This document shows, piece after piece, positions 54,254 to 62,791 of a stretch of DNA of 64,000 bases. Under the pieces are notes generated by a model. It searched no databases. It was not told where the DNA came from and saw nothing but the letters and a program-made list of their open reading frames with translations. Every line of letters starts with the position of its first letter. Position 1 is the stretch's first letter. Made by a program: the position numbers and the translations under genes. This stretch comes from Affinirhizobium lemnae (GTDB lineage: Bacteria; Pseudomonadota; Alphaproteobacteria; Rhizobiales; Rhizobiaceae), in the NCBI RefSeq assembly GCF_022968395.1, contig NZ_JALJQZ010000007.1, positions 93,080 through 157,079 on the forward strand. Reading direction: 5' to 3'.

Positions 54254-54298
54254 GCATCGGGCGAAAAAGTGGAATCCGGTTTTTCGCTCAACCGATGC
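54254..54298. repeat. Intergenic palindromic element
   Basis: A 45-base hairpin: GCATCGG pairs with CCGATGC, and inside it GCGAAAAA pairs with TTTTTCGC, with GTGGAATCCG in the loop. The sequence is of the kind seen repeatedly between genes in rhizobial genomes. It sits directly after a stop codon, between two convergent genes, so it may serve as a terminator. Confidence 0.65.
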
Positions 54299-54363
54299 GT
54301 CAACAAGGAATTTAGAGCGGCGGGCCGTTTCCGATTGGTCGCCCGACGCTCGAATCTCTCGGG

Positions 54364-55860
54364 TTACTGGAACGCCGTCTCGTAGAAGCTGCGCAGCTTG
54401 CGCGAATGCAGCGTTTCCGTCGGCATGGCGGCGAGCTTCTGCACGGCACGGATGCCGATCTTGAGATGCTGGCGAACCTGCGTCCTGTAAAATTCGGTCG
54501 CCATTCCCGGTAGCTTCAATTCCCCATGCAAGGGCTTGTCGGACACACACAACAGGGTGCCATAGGGAACGCGGAAGCGGAAACCGTTGGCCGCAATGGT
54601 GGCCGATTCCATGTCCAGCGCAATCGCGCGTGCCTGCGACAATCGCTTGACTGGTCCTGCCTGGTCGCGAAGTTCCCAGTTACGGTTGTCGATGGTGGCA
54701 ACGGTGCCCGTTCGCATGATGCGCTTCAGCTCAAAACCTTCGAGGCCCGTGATTTCCTCGACCGCATCTTCCAGCGCCTGTTGAACTTCGGCGAGCGCCG
54801 GGATCGGCACCCAGACCGGCAGGTCGTCGTCCAGCACATGGTCTTCGCGCATGTAAGCATGTGCAAGAACGTAGTCGCCAAGCCGTTGGCTGTTGCGAAG
54901 CCCGGCACAATGACCAACCATCAGCCAGGCATGCGGGCGCAGTACGGCGATATGGTCTGTGATCGTCTTCGCATTCGAGGGGCCGACACCGATATTCACC
55001 AGCGTGATCCCGGCATGACCTTTCTTCTTGAGATGGTAGGCCGGCATCTGGGGCAGGCGCACAGGCGCCTCGTTTGTGCGGCTTCCGGCAGGGGTGATGA
55101 TGTTGCCCGGCTCGACGAAAGCGGTATAGCCTTCGCCGCCATTCGCCATCAGTTCGCGCGCCCAGGCTGCAAACTCGTCGATGTAGAACTGGTAGTTGGT
55201 GAAAAGCACGAAATTCTGGAAATGATCCGCGCTCGTGGCCGTGTAGTGGCTGAGGCGGGCCAGCGAGTAGTCGATGCGCTGTGCCGTAAACGGCGCAAGC
55301 GGCGCGGGTTCACCCGGAACCTGATCATATTCACCATTCGCGATCAGATCGTCCGTGTTGTTGAGATCTGGCGTATCGAAGATATCGCGAAGCGGCATGT
55401 CCGATACCGTCGCGGACGCGGATGCCTCGATATGCGCGCCTTCTCCGAAGGCAAAATGCAAAGGAATCGGCGTCTGCGATTCGGAAACCGTGATCGGTAC
55501 GTTGTGATTGCGCATCAGAAGGCCGAGCTGTTCCTTCAGATAATGACGGAACAGTTTCGGCCGCGTGACGGTGGTCGTGTAATGGCCCGGCGCCGTGACA
55601 TGGCCGTAGGACAGGCGCGAATCGATATGCCCGAAGCTGGTGGTTTCTATGCTCACCTGCGGATAGCACGCCCGATAGCGACCTTCGATCGGCTGGCCCT
55701 TCGCCAGATTTCCGAATGCCTCGATCAGGAACCCGGTATTGCGCTCGTAAAGCTCAGTCAGCGCGTCCACTGCAGCGGCTGGATCACTGAAGACCTTGGG
55801 CTCATAAGCCGGTGGATTGATGAAGGTGGGGGCAGATTGGGAAAAGATTCGTTTTGTCAT
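54364..55860 (-). CDS. amn: AMP nucleosidase
   Basis: 498-residue cytosolic enzyme that splits AMP to adenine and ribose 5-phosphate. The N-terminal AMN domain includes the phrases RFPYLKEQLGLLMRN-like (LKEQLGLLMRNHNVPI) and YSLARLSHYTATSADHFQNFVLFTNYQFYIDEF. The C-terminal nucleoside-phosphorylase domain has ITLVNIGVGPSNAKTITDH and LDMESATIAANG. ATG at 55860. The tail of the gene is near a convergent membrane-protein gene. Confidence 0.93.
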   Translation of the reverse strand: MTKRIFSQSAPTFINPPAYEPKVFSDPAAAVDALTELYERNTGFLIEAFGNLAKGQPIEGRYRACYPQVSIETTSFGHIDSRLSYGHVTAPGHYTTTVTRPKLFRHYLKEQLGLLMRNHNVPITVSESQTPIPLHFAFGEGAHIEASASATVSDMPLRDIFDTPDLNNTDDLIANGEYDQVPGEPAPLAPFTAQRIDYSLARLSHYTATSADHFQNFVLFTNYQFYIDEFAAWARELMANGGEGYTAFVEPGNIITPAGSRTNEAPVRLPQMPAYHLKKKGHAGITLVNIGVGPSNAKTITDHIAVLRPHAWLMVGHCAGLRNSQRLGDYVLAHAYMREDHVLDDDLPVWVPIPALAEVQQALEDAVEEITGLEGFELKRIMRTGTVATIDNRNWELRDQAGPVKRLSQARAIALDMESATIAANGFRFRVPYGTLLCVSDKPLHGELKLPGMATEFYRTQVRQHLKIGIRAVQKLAAMPTETLHSRKLRSFYETAFQ

Positions 55861-55928
55861 GAGCCATTATAGTGTGGACTTGTTGACAAGCCAATTACGG
55901 CCGGGAAGCAGATTGCCGAGTTTTGAAC

Positions 55929-56093
55929 TCAGAGCAACGCGCCGCATTGTCCGCCTGTGGTCCGGCAGGAAAAGGCAGAGGCATCTGATAGGGCATTCGC
56001 TTTCCGCGTCTGGTTCACGAGTGCCGACATTGAAATGGCAAATACCATCATCGTCAGCGTTATGATTGTCATTCTGCGCGCCAGTCTTGTCAT
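55929..56093 (-). CDS. Small exported or membrane ORF of 54 residues
   Basis: Starts MTRLARRMTIITLTMMVFAISMSALV, which gives a basic N-terminus and one hydrophobic segment like a signal peptide or single TM. The tail has two cysteines (SCRTTGGQC). A ribosome site GGTGGACGG lies just before the ATG at 56093. No family is recognised. It lies in a 400-base gap and between a terminator and amn. Could be chance. Confidence 0.35.
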   Translation of the reverse strand: MTRLARRMTIITLTMMVFAISMSALVNQTRKANALSDASAFSCRTTGGQCGALL

Positions 56094-56206
56094 GTCCGTC
56101 CACCCCTTTTGCCTTATCCCGGTATCAAAGATGACAAGACTTGCCTGAACCTGCACTGAGGCAACCGTTCATCCGCAATTCAAAAGTCTTAACGAGACAA
56201 GAGCGA

Positions 56207-56235
56207 ACAAAAAATCCGCCGGAGTGACCGGCGGA
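56207..56235 (-). terminator. Intrinsic terminator of the DUF2147 gene
   Basis: On the minus strand, TCCGCCGG and CCGGCGGA (plus positions 56215-56222 and 56228-56235) form an 8-base stem with a 5-base loop, followed by a run of six T. It starts 30 bases after the DUF2147 stop. Confidence 0.85.
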
Positions 56236-56264
56236 CCTTCTGGACGAATCGTGTGAGAGCGAGT

Positions 56265-56606
56265 TTAGAGGCGCGTCCAGGTCTGCGATTTGCAGAATAC
56301 CGACATGACGCAGCCCTTCATTTTCAGAGAGTTTCCGCTGACTGCGCCCGAACCGCTGTAGGTCTTGTCGGCTTCGGGATCGGTGATCTCACCGCTGTAA
56401 TTGCCGCCGGTACCGCTCATCTTGCCGATCTGCTTGCCCGCATGTTTGCCGGTCTTCAGCGTTACACAGAAGGCAGAGCCACACTTGCTGATGGCTGCCG
56501 TCTCGCCACTGGCAGTCTTCCAGTTGCCTTCGATCGGTTCCGCGGCCCAGGCAATGCCTGACAACGCCAGCATTGCTCCTGCGATCAGTCCAGTCATGCG
56601 AATCAT
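56265..56606 (-). CDS. DUF2147 periplasmic protein
   Basis: 113 residues. Signal peptide with cleavage after GIAWA (residue 21) and a mature DUF2147 domain opening EPIEGNWKTASGETAAISKCG. Four cysteines (ISKCGSAFC and MKGCVMSVFC) probably form two disulfides. GGAGGAGC lies about 8 bases before the ATG. The family is widespread in alphaproteobacteria with no fixed function. It ends in a strong terminator and stands alone. Confidence 0.85.
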   Translation of the reverse strand: MIRMTGLIAGAMLALSGIAWAAEPIEGNWKTASGETAAISKCGSAFCVTLKTGKHAGKQIGKMSGTGGNYSGEITDPEADKTYSGSGAVSGNSLKMKGCVMSVFCKSQTWTRL

Positions 56607-57075
56607 ATGTGACGCTCCTCCGCCAAAGTGAAATTCGTCTCCCTGAACGCAGTTCCTCCTCCGCGTTCTCGAGCTGATGTGCTGAGATTAGCTTACGCAC
56701 ACGTAAAGGTAAATAGGTGCCATTTTTGTCAGGCCCGGTCCTGGCATCAGAGTTTGCATGCGAAATCATGGTCAAGAAAGGGTGAAAGCGCCATGGTTGC
56801 TGTAAACCTAACGAAACGCGGAATCCACTGGTCCGCAAGGGATGTGATGTTTAACAAAAACTGAGGTTTACCAACTGTTTGGACTTTGTTTGTTTCAAAT
56901 TAATCATGCATTTTAGGCGAATTTTGAAGCCGCTGCCGCATAGTGAACCCATGAAGACGAGCAGAAAATCTGCCGGTCGGAGGTGATGAGAACCCGGAGA
57001 GGTTTCGCACTTTCGATGCCCGCAAGGGCTCTCGAAAACAGGGCAAGAATAACCGGTTCAACAGGGATTAAACCA
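56607..57075. other. Intergenic region without recognised gene
   Basis: Divergent gap of about 470 bases. It contains an AT-rich part around 56840-56920 suitable for promoters. The 78-residue forward frame here has no family features or ribosome site and is not called. A tiny frame at 56951 (MKTSRKSAGRR) is too short to judge. Confidence 0.6.
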
Positions 57076-57342
57076 ATGGCACGCTTTGACATTCAGGAAT
57101 GCGAAATGACGGCGATGGGTGGCGAGGCCCGCGCTGAACTCTTCTGTGACATGGGCCTGATGTATGCCACCGGACGCGGTTGCCCGGTGGATCTGGTCGC
57201 GGCTCACAAGTGGCTGAACATCGCCGCCATCAAGGGATCCGATCGCGCCGCAGAATTGCGGGCGGACCTCTCCCACATGATGACCAAGATGCAGCTCGCG
57301 GAAGCTCTCCGTGCTGCCCGCGACTGGATTACCACGCACTGA
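57076..57342 (+). CDS. Small SEL1-like repeat protein
   Basis: 88 residues from the ATG at 57076. One clear SEL1/TPR-like unit reads LMYATGRGCPVDLVAAHKWLNIAAIKG, with the usual A-x-x-W-x-x-x-A-A pattern. The remainder is helical. A single repeat in so small a protein suggests it acts as a protein-binding partner. The frame extends upstream to 56983 but homologue-like sequence begins at MARFDIQE. Convergent with the aminotransferase. Confidence 0.75.
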   Translation: MARFDIQECEMTAMGGEARAELFCDMGLMYATGRGCPVDLVAAHKWLNIAAIKGSDRAAELRADLSHMMTKMQLAEALRAARDWITTH

Positions 57343-57383
57343 CCCATCGCACGCCTATCCCTGAACCGTCAGACCGGCGAAGA

Positions 57384-57410
57384 GGCTGAAGAGCTTATTA
57401 ATCTTCAGCC
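57384..57410. other. Perfect inverted repeat over the aminotransferase stop
   Basis: GGCTGAAGA (57384-57392) and TCTTCAGCC (57402-57410) are exact complements with a 9-base loop. The right arm overlaps the stop codon of the aminotransferase gene. No T run is present. It lies between two convergent genes and could terminate or stabilise transcripts. Confidence 0.5.
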
Positions 57411-58517
57411 GATCGTCTTCAAGACCTGCGGCAGGGCCTCCGCCAGCAGTGCCATGTCCTGCGGCAGTCCCGTGCTGATGCGGATGCACCGGTTGAGCGG
57501 CGCAACACCCGGCATGCGGATGAACACGCCGTGCTCCATCAGGCCATCCACGATGGCCCGCGCATAGACGCCATCCCGACAGCAATCGATCGCGACAAAA
57601 TTGGTTGCCGAAACCAGCGGCAGAAGCCCGTTCGCTCTGGCGATGTCGGAAATTGCGTCACGAGATGCAGAGATCTTCTGCAGCACATCCGTGAGATAGG
57701 CCTGATCCTTCAGGGCCGCCAAGGCACCAGCCACGCTGATCCGCGCCATTCCGAAATGATTGCGAATCTTGTCGAAAGCCTGCGCGTTTTCAGGCGTGGT
57801 GATGACATATCCAACCCGCGCCCCGGCAAGACCATAGGCTTTAGAAAGCGTGCGCGTGCGCATCACATTAGGCCGGTCGATCAAACGGGAAAGCGCCGGG
57901 GTCGTGCCGTCTGGTGCTGTTTCGCAATAGGCCTCGTCCAGGATCAGCAGACAGGTTTCCGGCAGCGCTTCGGCAAATTCGACCACGGCATCGGCATTCC
58001 ACCAGCTTCCCATGGGATTGTCCGGATTGGCGAAATAGACCAGTGGCGCATTTTCGCGCTTCACAAGCTCAAACAGACCGGCCAGATCTTCCCGATCCTG
58101 CACGTAAGGTGCGGTGACAAGTCGGCCGCCATAGCCGGCGACATGAAAGTTGAAGGTGGGATAGGCGCCGAGTGATGTCACCACCGGCATTCCCGGCTCT
58201 ATGATCATGCGAACGATATGGCCGAGAAGTGCATCGATGCCTTCGCCCACCGCGATATTGGTCGGGGAGCAGCCAAGATGCGCTGCCAAGGCCTGCTTGA
58301 GTTCGAAATTCTCCGGATCGGAATAATGCCAGGTATTGGAGGCAGCCTCTGCCATGGCGGCCACGACGGACGGTGCCGGACCGAAACCGCTTTCATTGGC
58401 GCCGATTCTGGCCCTCACTCTCAGTCCACGGTTTCGTTCTATTGCTTCCGGTCCGACAAACGGAACAGTGGCAGGCAGTGAGGAAAGAAGAGGTGTGAAG
58501 CGCGCAAAGCTTGGCAT
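57405..58517 (-). CDS. HisC-like PLP-dependent aminotransferase
   Basis: 370-residue class I/II aminotransferase close to histidinol-phosphate aminotransferases. Seen: GANESGFGPAPSVV near the start, NPDNPMGSWW, LILDEAYCE and the PLP lysine in TRTLSKAYGLAGARVGY. It is not near other his genes, so the substrate could be another aromatic or imidazole amino acid. ATG at 58517 is taken, with GGGA upstream; a GTG at 58550 extends it by 11 residues. Confidence 0.85.
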   Translation of the reverse strand: MPSFARFTPLLSSLPATVPFVGPEAIERNRGLRVRARIGANESGFGPAPSVVAAMAEAASNTWHYSDPENFELKQALAAHLGCSPTNIAVGEGIDALLGHIVRMIIEPGMPVVTSLGAYPTFNFHVAGYGGRLVTAPYVQDREDLAGLFELVKRENAPLVYFANPDNPMGSWWNADAVVEFAEALPETCLLILDEAYCETAPDGTTPALSRLIDRPNVMRTRTLSKAYGLAGARVGYVITTPENAQAFDKIRNHFGMARISVAGALAALKDQAYLTDVLQKISASRDAISDIARANGLLPLVSATNFVAIDCCRDGVYARAIVDGLMEHGVFIRMPGVAPLNRCIRISTGLPQDMALLAEALPQVLKTIG

Positions 58518-58630
58518 GATGTTCCCGGCTTGAAGGGCAGTATGGGCCACACCATAGAGTGCTCTCGCGCATCCGCAAGTATACTTGAAGCGTTAACGGC
58601 TCACTCTTCCATCAAACCCGGAACGCCTTA

Positions 58631-58981
58631 TCAGGCGTCTTCAAAACCCCGCCGGATGACGTGATGCAGGAATTCTGGGGCCAAAAGCATGTTGAAGCCG
58701 ACAACCACATGCTCAGCTTCGCGCCGGATCACCGTGCAGCCAATTTCGTCATGGATGCCGAGAATTTCGAGGAAAAAGTTTTTTGGCATCGTGAGGTTGG
58801 GGCTTACATCCAGATCCGCACCGTAAAGGGAGATGTTACGCACGATGCAGCGGAAGTGAGAGGCCGTGCTCAGATGGTGACCAACAAAGATAACTTTGCC
58901 CGGCCGATCGATGACATATTTAGGAAATACCTGGTCGCGCGGAATGTTCGCTTTCGGATCAAGGTTGATATTCAAGGACAT
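58631..58981 (-). CDS. Single-domain PilZ protein (probable)
   Basis: 116 residues from the ATG at 58981, which has GGAGGG with ideal spacing; the frame runs back to 59071. The segment CIVRNISLYGADLDV matches the (D/N)xSxxG half of the c-di-GMP PilZ motif. The RxxxR half is less clear; candidates are Arg residues near the start of the domain. Cytoplasmic, no membrane segment. May bind c-di-GMP and control motility or exopolysaccharide, but binding is unproven. Confidence 0.65.
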   Translation of the reverse strand: MSLNINLDPKANIPRDQVFPKYVIDRPGKVIFVGHHLSTASHFRCIVRNISLYGADLDVSPNLTMPKNFFLEILGIHDEIGCTVIRREAEHVVVGFNMLLAPEFLHHVIRRGFEDA

Positions 58982-59191
58982 GACGCCCTCCATCGCTATT
59001 GGAACTCGATAATAAGGGATATCACCTACCAAGCGGTAAAGGCGCTCTATAAAATATGACGGGCAGCTCAAGTTTAGACGATATGTCGCGCCAGCCGTCT
59101 CCTTCGTTGACGCTGCCGATACGCGGCGCTACCCAAGCGGTCTCTACGCTCGATAGGAAGAGGGCGGAAGACGCGAATGAAGGAGCAGGCG

Positions 59192-60409
59192 ATGACGGTT
59201 GATCTGGTGGTTGTTGGGGGCGGACAGGCTGCTTTCTCGCTTGTGGCCAAGCTTCGCAGCCTTGGTGACAGCCGCTCGATCACGATCCTGACCGCGGAGG
59301 ATGTCGCGCCCTATCAACGTCCGCCTCTCTCAAAGAAGTATCTGCTGGGCGAGATGGAGTTTGACCGTCTTCAGATGCGTCCAGACGGCTGGTACGCCGA
59401 TCATACGATCGATCTGCGGCTTTCGACGTTTGTAGAGGAGATCAATCTTGCTTCTCGCTCTGTTCGCACGCAGGACGGATCTTCCCTGAATTACAGTAAA
59501 CTCGTCCTCGCGACTGGAGCTGCGCCGCGACGACTTCCCGCAGCCATCGGGGGCGCTCTCGAAAACGTTTTCGTCATGCGGGACAAGCGCGATGCGGACC
59601 GGCTGGCGGCGGCATTTAAACCAGGTGCGCGGGCTCTGGTGATCGGCGGCGGTTATATCGGCCTGGAAGCGGCGGCCGTCGCCAGACACAAAGAGCTTCA
59701 GGTTACGCTTATCGAAATGGCGGACCGCATCCTCAAGCGAGTCGCCTCCTCACAAACGGCAGACGTCATACGTGACATCCACGAATCGCATGGCGTTACG
59801 ATTCGCGAATCGACGGGCTTGCGTCGCCTGCTTGGGGAGGACGGCAAGCTGGTGGGTGCCGAATTGGCAGACGGAACCGTCATCGATCTCGATCTGGCCA
59901 TCGTCGGAATCGGCGTAACGGCGAATACGGCGCTTGCCCAGGCTGCCGGATTGACGGTGACGGATGGGATAGTGGTCGACTCGATGACGCGGACATCTGA
60001 TCCGGACGTCCATGCGATTGGCGACTGCGCTAGCATGCCGTGGCAAAATACGATGATCCGGCTGGAATCAGTACAGAACGCTGTCGACCAGGCGGAGGCG
60101 CTTGCAGAAATTCTCGCTGGCGGCAACAAGTCCTACGAGCCTAAACCGTGGTTTTGGTCCGATCAGTATGATGTCAAACTGCAGATTGCGGGCTTGAATC
60201 TCGGCTTTGACGAAACCTTTGTTCGGCCGGGAGCGCGACCGGGCAGCCAGTCGATCTGGTACTTTCGGGAGAAGCGGTTTGTTGCTGTCGATGCTATCAA
60301 CGATGCCAAGGCCTATGTTACCGGCAAGAAACTGTTGGATTCGAACATGCCTTTGAATCGATCGATTCTTGAGGATCCGACGCGCGATCTCAAAGAGTTG
60401 CTTGCCTGA
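59192..60409 (+). CDS. FAD-dependent ferredoxin/rubredoxin reductase-type oxidoreductase
   Basis: 405-residue two-dinucleotide-binding flavoprotein. FAD motif VVVGGGQAAFSLVAKLR is at the start, NAD motif VIGGGYIGLEAAAVA near 147, and the FAD ribityl motif VHAIGDCA near 271; the C-terminal reductase domain has WFWSDQYDVKLQIAGL. This matches NADH:ferredoxin reductases of oxygenase systems. The ATG at 59192 is preferred because the upstream ATG (59177) forms part of the AAGGAG ribosome site. No oxygenase or ferredoxin gene is adjacent. Confidence 0.88.
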   Translation: MTVDLVVVGGGQAAFSLVAKLRSLGDSRSITILTAEDVAPYQRPPLSKKYLLGEMEFDRLQMRPDGWYADHTIDLRLSTFVEEINLASRSVRTQDGSSLNYSKLVLATGAAPRRLPAAIGGALENVFVMRDKRDADRLAAAFKPGARALVIGGGYIGLEAAAVARHKELQVTLIEMADRILKRVASSQTADVIRDIHESHGVTIRESTGLRRLLGEDGKLVGAELADGTVIDLDLAIVGIGVTANTALAQAAGLTVTDGIVVDSMTRTSDPDVHAIGDCASMPWQNTMIRLESVQNAVDQAEALAEILAGGNKSYEPKPWFWSDQYDVKLQIAGLNLGFDETFVRPGARPGSQSIWYFREKRFVAVDAINDAKAYVTGKKLLDSNMPLNRSILEDPTRDLKELLA

Positions 60410-60523
60410 AGCCGTGTCTCATCGCAAAAAGCTCAAGGATTTCCAATGTTGTGTGGGATTTTGCAGGTACTCTCGCAAAATGCCTTGCAATCGGAGACGT
60501 GACAACATAATCACATCGGCAAC

Positions 60524-60614
60524 GGAGAGGTGGCCGAGTGGTCGAAGGCGCTCCCCTGCTAAGGGAGTATACGTCAAAAGCGTATCGAGGGTTCGAATCC
60601 CTTCCTCTCCGCCA
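60524..60614 (+). tRNA. tRNA-Ser (anticodon GCT)
   Basis: The acceptor arm GGAGAGG pairs with CCTCTCC, followed by G and an encoded CCA end. The anticodon loop CTGCTAA carries GCT, reading AGC/AGT codons. A long variable arm and the TTCGAATC T-loop confirm class II tRNA-Ser. Confidence 0.97.
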
Positions 60615-61004
60615 CCTTTGATGCCAAAACGTGCATCGCAAATTTACAAAATATAACAATTAGTCGCGCAGCCTGAGGCTGTGCTGGTGCAATTTCGCAA
60701 CAGGCTCTTGGCTGGCTTGATTGCGCGTAACACCCTGTCGGAAAACGACTTTCTTAACCATTTGTAAAATTTGAAACGTTCTCCACGGCCTTTTGTGTCG
60801 TTTGAGCAACAGGCCTTGGTGAAGCAACTTGGCTTGTTGGATTAGGCTCAACTTCACGATTGCAAGCGCCAGACGACCGAGTATGTTCACCAACAGAAGC
60901 GAGGCGGTGGATCGTCTACCTTCTGATTAAACGGGTGTGGGGCAGGGAAGGTCGTTGTTCGATCTAAAAACCCAAACCCTCGTTAAACTTGACTGGAGGT
61001 CATT
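60615..61004. other. Intergenic region before the first porin
   Basis: No credible gene. The minus-strand 77-residue frame has no features and no ribosome site. The stretch probably holds the porin promoter and a long leader. The ribosome site of the porin, GGAGG, lies just before 61005. Confidence 0.6.
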
Positions 61005-62045
61005 ATGAACATCAAGAGCCTTCTTCTCGGCTCCGCTGCTGCGCTTGCAGCAGTATCCGGCGCCCAGGCTGCCGACGCTATCGTTGCTGCTCAGCCGGAG
61101 CCGATGGAATACGTTCGCGTTTGCGACGCATTCGGCGCTGGTTTCTTCTACATTCCGGGTTCTGAAACCTGCCTCAAGATCGACGGCTACGTTCGTTTCC
61201 AGACGGACTTCCGCCGTGACCTGTCGGGTACGTCTGACTGGAATTCCTTCACCCGCGGTCAGGTGAACTTCGACGCCCGTTCTGACTCTGAACTCGGCAC
61301 GCTTCGCGGTTACATCGCTCTGCAGGGTAACGCACTGAACAGCGCAAGCCGTGGCGTAAACGTCGACCAGGCCTTCATCGAAGTCGGTGGCCTCAAGGTT
61401 GGTTACTTCTTCAACTGGTGGGATGACGGCCTCTCTGGCGAAACCGACGCTCTGGCCAACAACACGGCCTGGAACGCAATCCGTTACACCTACACAGCTG
61501 GCGCATTCTACGCTGGTCTTGCTGTAGACGAGCTGGAAAGCGCTTCCTACACGTCTCAGCTTGCTCCGTTTGGTGTTGCTCGCGCTGTTCAGCCGAACAA
61601 CAACATTGGTATCGAAGGTACCGTTGGCGGCGCATTCGGCTCCGTTAAGGCTGCCATAGTTGGCGGTTACGACATCGACCAGGAAAACGGCGCTCTGCGC
61701 ATGATCGCAACGGCTGACCTCGGACCGGGCACGCTCGGCTTCGCAGTTGCTTGGGCATCTGGCCAGAACGCCTACTACGACGCGTCTGAGTGGACTGTTG
61801 CAGCTGAATACGCTGTAAAGGTCACCGACAAGTTCAAGATCACCCCCGGCTTCCAGTACTTCTGGACGATCGACCAGAATCGCTTCGGCGACTTCGTTGG
61901 TTCGCGCGATGCCTGGAAGGCTGGTCTGACGCTTGACTACCAGCTGGCCAAGAACCTGTCTGCAAAGGCTTCGGTACAGTACTACGATCCTGATCGCGCT
62001 CAGGAGTCCTGGTCTGGTTACCTGCGTCTGCAGCGTTCGTTCTAA
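61005..62045 (+). CDS. RopA/Omp2-family porin, copy 1
   Basis: 346-residue outer-membrane porin. The signal peptide is cleaved after SGAQA (residue 22), followed by ADAIVAAQPEPMEYVRVC and the family phrase FFYIPGSETCLKIDGYVR with two conserved cysteines. It ends with the C-terminal aromatic SGYLRLQRSF typical of beta barrels. Codons are mostly those of highly expressed genes. GGAGG lies 6 bases upstream of the ATG. It is followed by a terminator and, 746 bases on, by a second porin of equal length. The extracellular loops differ most between the two. Confidence 0.95.
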   Translation: MNIKSLLLGSAAALAAVSGAQAADAIVAAQPEPMEYVRVCDAFGAGFFYIPGSETCLKIDGYVRFQTDFRRDLSGTSDWNSFTRGQVNFDARSDSELGTLRGYIALQGNALNSASRGVNVDQAFIEVGGLKVGYFFNWWDDGLSGETDALANNTAWNAIRYTYTAGAFYAGLAVDELESASYTSQLAPFGVARAVQPNNNIGIEGTVGGAFGSVKAAIVGGYDIDQENGALRMIATADLGPGTLGFAVAWASGQNAYYDASEWTVAAEYAVKVTDKFKITPGFQYFWTIDQNRFGDFVGSRDAWKAGLTLDYQLAKNLSAKASVQYYDPDRAQESWSGYLRLQRSF

Positions 62046-62071
62046 TCTGACCGTTAGGGTCTGATTGCGGA

Positions 62072-62100
62072 AACCCGGCCTTGCGCCGGGTTTCTTGCGT
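62072..62100 (+). terminator. Intrinsic terminator of porin copy 1
   Basis: AAACCCGGC pairs with GCCGGGTTT (62072-62080 and 62086-62094) over a 5-base loop, with CTTGCGTTT after it, 27 bases past the stop. Confidence 0.85.
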
Positions 62101-62791
62101 TTGATGGCCACAGGATAGCCCCTTGACCTTTTGCATCTTGGTCGCCAGTTCTCAACCTCCCTATGCTCCTGCATCGGCCAATTGCTGTCTTGGGCTGTTG
62201 ATCTCAGGCGCATAGTTCGGTGCTTGTCAGCATTTCTGATTGTCCAAGAAGCGATCGAATTCGGCCGACTGAAATTTCTCGTGAGTGACACATCACCTCT
62301 TCGTAGGTATGCGTGATTGGAGATTTTCTTTAGTGCGCAGTGGAGACGGGAATCGTTGCGCAGAATCCCGCAGTTTAACGATTCGAATGGTCGTGGCGCG
62401 AAAGGGCCGCGCAGTTTTGCGGGCGCACTTTTCGCAATTCCAGTCCCATTCCGCGTTACCGATGCGTGCAGTGATTCTCTTACGCGCAGAAATTAAGGCA
62501 ATTCTGGTCGAAATAAGGCAGAAATGTGCCTGGGAAGCCGTTGAATTTATTAATATTTCGTTAGTTTAGCGCCTGCTTTGCGTGTGCTGGAGAGACATGA
62601 TTAACTATTAGATGTTGCTTCGCCACGAATGTGTCACGCTTTCGCAACAATCTAGAATTCAACGGCCGTTGATAGTGACAAAATATAGTTTTTTAATTTT
62701 GCGACCGCGAAAGCTGGTGCTTTAATACGCCTACATCAGGTTGACCCAAGCCGACCTGACGCCCGATGGTTTCAATTCTCGAGGGAAAAAC
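62101..62791. other. Long intergenic leader between the two porins
   Basis: About 690 bases without a credible gene; the 94-residue forward frame has no family features and little support. The last 150 bases are AT-rich (around 62670-62700) and probably carry the promoter of copy 2. Its length suggests regulatory content, but no known element is recognised. Confidence 0.55.

Noticed and set aside
56628..56864. 78-residue forward ORF in the DUF2147/SEL1 gap
   Set aside because: Start overlaps the divergent DUF2147 leader, no ribosome site, mixed composition without features.
60660..60893. 77-residue reverse ORF after tRNA-Ser
   Set aside because: No ribosome site or family; likely chance. 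A tRNA-linked integration site was considered, but no duplicated tRNA end or integrase is nearby.
62285..62569. 94-residue forward ORF between the porins
   Set aside because: No ribosome site, no signal or domain; start region lacks coding bias.
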